Source of the DNA: Gammaproteobacteria bacterium
Lineage (GTDB): Bacteria > Pseudomonadota > Gammaproteobacteria > UBA9214
DNA length: 23,578 nt
Direction of reading: 5' to 3'
NCBI GenBank assembly: GCA_029864225.1
Contig: JAOTTU010000012.1
Coordinates: 1 to 23,578, forward strand
The notes under the pieces are model-generated. The model made no database searches. It had not been told where the DNA came from and worked only from the letters and a program-made list of their open reading frames with translations. The translations under genes and the position numbers were made by a program. How positions within the stretch are numbered: position 1 is the stretch's first letter; every line of letters starts with the position of its first letter. Positions 21,853 to 23,578 of this stretch are shown here, one piece after another.

Positions 21853-23578
21853 GCCGATGCTTCCGCCAGACCGCTGTGGCGCAGCAGGGCGTCGATGGTC
21901 GGTTCGCGGCCGCGGAATTCCACGAACAGTTCCAGCGGCTCGCGCGAACCGCCCTGCTCGAGGATGCTGCTGAGGAATCTGTTGCCCGTATCCCGATTGA
22001 AGATGCCGGTCTCTTCGAAGGCGGAGAAGGCATCGGCGGAAAGGACCTCTGCCCACTTGTAGCTGTAGTAACCGGCCGCGTAACCACCGGAGAAGATGTG
22101 AGTGAAGCCGTTTTCGAAGCGGTTGAAGGCCGGTGGCTGGACCACGGCCACGTTGCGGCGCACCTCCTCGAGGATGTCATGGATACGCGCCCCCCGGTCG
22201 CTGTCGTACTCGCGGTGCAGACGGAAATCGAACAGGGCGAATTCCAGCTGACGGACCATCTGCATGGCGGACTGGAAGTTCCTGGCCCGGCGCATGCGCT
22301 GAAACAGGTCATCCGGGATGGCCGCATCGCTTTGGTAGTGGCGGGCAAACAGGTCCAGTGCCTCGCGCTCCCAGCACCAGTTCTCCATGAACTGGCTGGG
22401 CAGTTCCACCGCATCCCAGGGTACACCGCTGATGCCGGAGACCCCGGCATAGTCGACCTGGGTCAGCATGTGGTGCAGGCCGTGGCCGAATTCGTGGAAC
22501 AGGGTAATCACCTCGTCGTGGGTGAACAGGGCGGGGTCGTCGCCGATGGGTGGGGTAAAGTTGCAGGTCAGGTAGGCGACCGGGGTCTGCACCCCGCTCT
22601 GTCCACGACGCCGGCTGATGCACTCGTCCATCCAGGCGCCACCGCGCTTGTGCGGCCGGGCGAACAGGTCGAGGTAGAACTCGCCGCGCAGATGGCCGTC
22701 GGCGTCATGAATGCGGTAGAAGCGCACGTCCGGGTGCCAGCTATCCACACCGGTAACGCTGTCGATACTCAGACCGTAGAGGCGCTCGACAATGGAGAAC
22801 AGGCCCTGCACCACGCGCGGTTCGGGGAAATAGGGCTTCAATTCTTCCTGGGAAATGGCGTACTTGTCCTGGCGCAGTTTTTCAGAGTAGTAGCCGATGT
22901 CCCAGGCCAGTAGCTCGTCACTGCCATGGTGTTCACGGGCATAGGCACGCACTTCCTCGAGCTCGTGGGTGGCGGCAGTCTTCGAGCGTGTGGCCAGGTC
23001 GTAGAGAAATTCCATGACCTGGTCGGTGGACTCGGCCATCTTGGTGGCCAGGGAACGCTCGGAATAATTATCGAAACCGAGCAGGCGCGCGGCCTCGTGG
23101 CGCAGACCGATAATCTGTTCCATGAGTGCGGCATTGTCCCAGCGTCCGGCATCGGGCCCCTGGTCTGAGGCGCGTGTGACATAGGCCGTGTACATCTCCT
23201 CGCGCAGCGCGCGGTTGTCGGCGTAGGTCATCACAGGGTAGTAGGAGGGAAACTCCAGCGTGAACACGTAGCCCTCCAGGCCGCGCTGCCCGGCGGTTTG
23301 CCGGGCCAGTGACAGGGCGCTTTCCGGCAGTCCGCCCAGCAGGGACGCGTCAGTGATCTGCTTGTGCCAGGCGTTGGTGGCATCGAGCACGTTGTCGCTG
23401 AACTTCGAGGTCAGCTGCGAGAGTTCCTGCATGATTTCCTTGTAGCGGTCGCGCGCCGCCTGGTCCAGTTCGATGCCGGACAGGCGGAAATCGCGCAGCG
23501 CGTTTTCGATGATCTTCTTCTGGGCGGTGTCGAAGCCCGGGTAATCCGTGCCGTCCGCGATCTGCCCGAAGGCGTTGT
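21849..23578 (-). CDS. prlC: Oligopeptidase A (M3 zinc metallopeptidase), 5' end beyond window
   Basis: The visible C-terminal 575 or so residues belong to oligopeptidase A, of the thimet-oligopeptidase family, which degrades cytoplasmic peptides and cleaved signal peptides. The zinc site HEFGH lies at 22482-22496 within VITLFHEFGHGLHHML. The third ligand region follows in SGVPWDAVELPSQFMENWCWE. Other family blocks include YVFTLEFPSYYPVMTYADNR, FYLDLFARPHKRGGAWMDE and the C-terminal GGYAAGYYSYKWAEVLSADAF. The reading frame continues without a stop to the right edge, so an internal Met at 23432 is not the start. About 100 residues are missing compared with E. coli PrlC (680). Confidence 0.95.
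   Translation of the reverse strand, partial: NAFGQIADGTDYPGFDTAQKKIIENALRDFRLSGIELDQAARDRYKEIMQELSQLTSKFSDNVLDATNAWHKQITDASLLGGLPESALSLARQTAGQRGLEGYVFTLEFPSYYPVMTYADNRALREEMYTAYVTRASDQGPDAGRWDNAALMEQIIGLRHEAARLLGFDNYSERSLATKMAESTDQVMEFLYDLATRSKTAATHELEEVRAYAREHHGSDELLAWDIGYYSEKLRQDKYAISQEELKPYFPEPRVVQGLFSIVERLYGLSIDSVTGVDSWHPDVRFYRIHDADGHLRGEFYLDLFARPHKRGGAWMDECISRRRGQSGVQTPVAYLTCNFTPPIGDDPALFTHDEVITLFHEFGHGLHHMLTQVDYAGVSGISGVPWDAVELPSQFMENWCWEREALDLFARHYQSDAAIPDDLFQRMRRARNFQSAMQMVRQLEFALFDFRLHREYDSDRGARIHDILEEVRRNVAVVQPPAFNRFENGFTHIFSGGYAAGYYSYKWAEVLSADAFSAFEETGIFNRDTGNRFLSSILEQGGSREPLELFVEFRGREPTIDALLRHSGLAEASA

Noticed and set aside
21853..22056. Upstream extension of the exonuclease III protein
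   Set aside because: It overlaps prlC and adds non-homologous residues ahead of the canonical KIASWNVNS start.
21876..22913. Plus-strand open frame of 345 codons opposite prlC
   Set aside because: Antisense shadow of the complete M3 peptidase catalytic region.

Overview
The window is chromosomal DNA from a GC-rich gammaproteobacterium, with about 22 genes tightly packed on both strands. I see no rRNA, tRNA, CRISPR array, phage gene or intact insertion sequence. Two gene orders support the lineage. The order argH < > algZ-algR ... hemC-hemD is the one known from Pseudomonas, and lptM-(lysA)-dapF-DUF484-xerC is known from Pseudomonas and enterics. The breaks in this synteny and the types of short repeat suggest a non-enteric, environmental group, perhaps Chromatiales-like. 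That placement is inference.

Layout. Positions 1-3630 (minus strand) hold hslV-hslU, a DUF971 gene, ubiE and the start of an RDD membrane protein that runs off the left edge. Positions 3734-7995 (minus) hold lptM-lysA-dapF-DUF484-xerC: an LPS-assembly lipoprotein, the last two steps to meso-DAP and lysine, a GAF-like protein and the dimer-resolution recombinase. The only gene-free stretch over 300 bp (6217-6579) lies between lysA and dapF and is filled by a nested inverted-repeat block. A carboxylesterase (plus) and a PAS plus degenerate GGDEF protein (minus) follow. Next come argH (minus) and, divergent from it, algZ-algR (plus). A periplasmic thioredoxin-like gene is inserted antisense before hemC-hemD. 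Positions 15494-17447 carry a ferredoxin-type flavin reductase and a divergent NAD-dependent epimerase-like protein. Positions 17664-19333 hold an Lrp/AsnC regulator, a divergent unknown gene and an unknown lipoprotein. The right end (minus) holds ubiD and the overlapping pair prlC-xthA; prlC is cut by the window edge.

Functional themes are ubiquinone synthesis (ubiE, ubiD), haem synthesis (hemC, hemD), amino-acid and cell-wall precursors (argH, lysA, dapF), protein quality control (hslVU, prlC), DNA maintenance (xerC, xthA) and signalling (algZR, the GGDEF-like protein, Lrp).

Most genes are ordinary housekeeping. The less expected signals lie between genes and in one degenerate enzyme. (1) Two related palindrome-ended elements, at 8014-8108 and 19346-19469, each sit 12-18 bp upstream of the start codon of a leftward lipoprotein gene. 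(2) A nested inverted-repeat block separates lysA from dapF. (3) A perfect 22-bp palindrome lies between convergent genes. (4) A GGDEF domain has lost its catalytic motif but keeps a correctly spaced RxxD c-di-GMP-binding motif. I did not find a clear new defence or mobile system.
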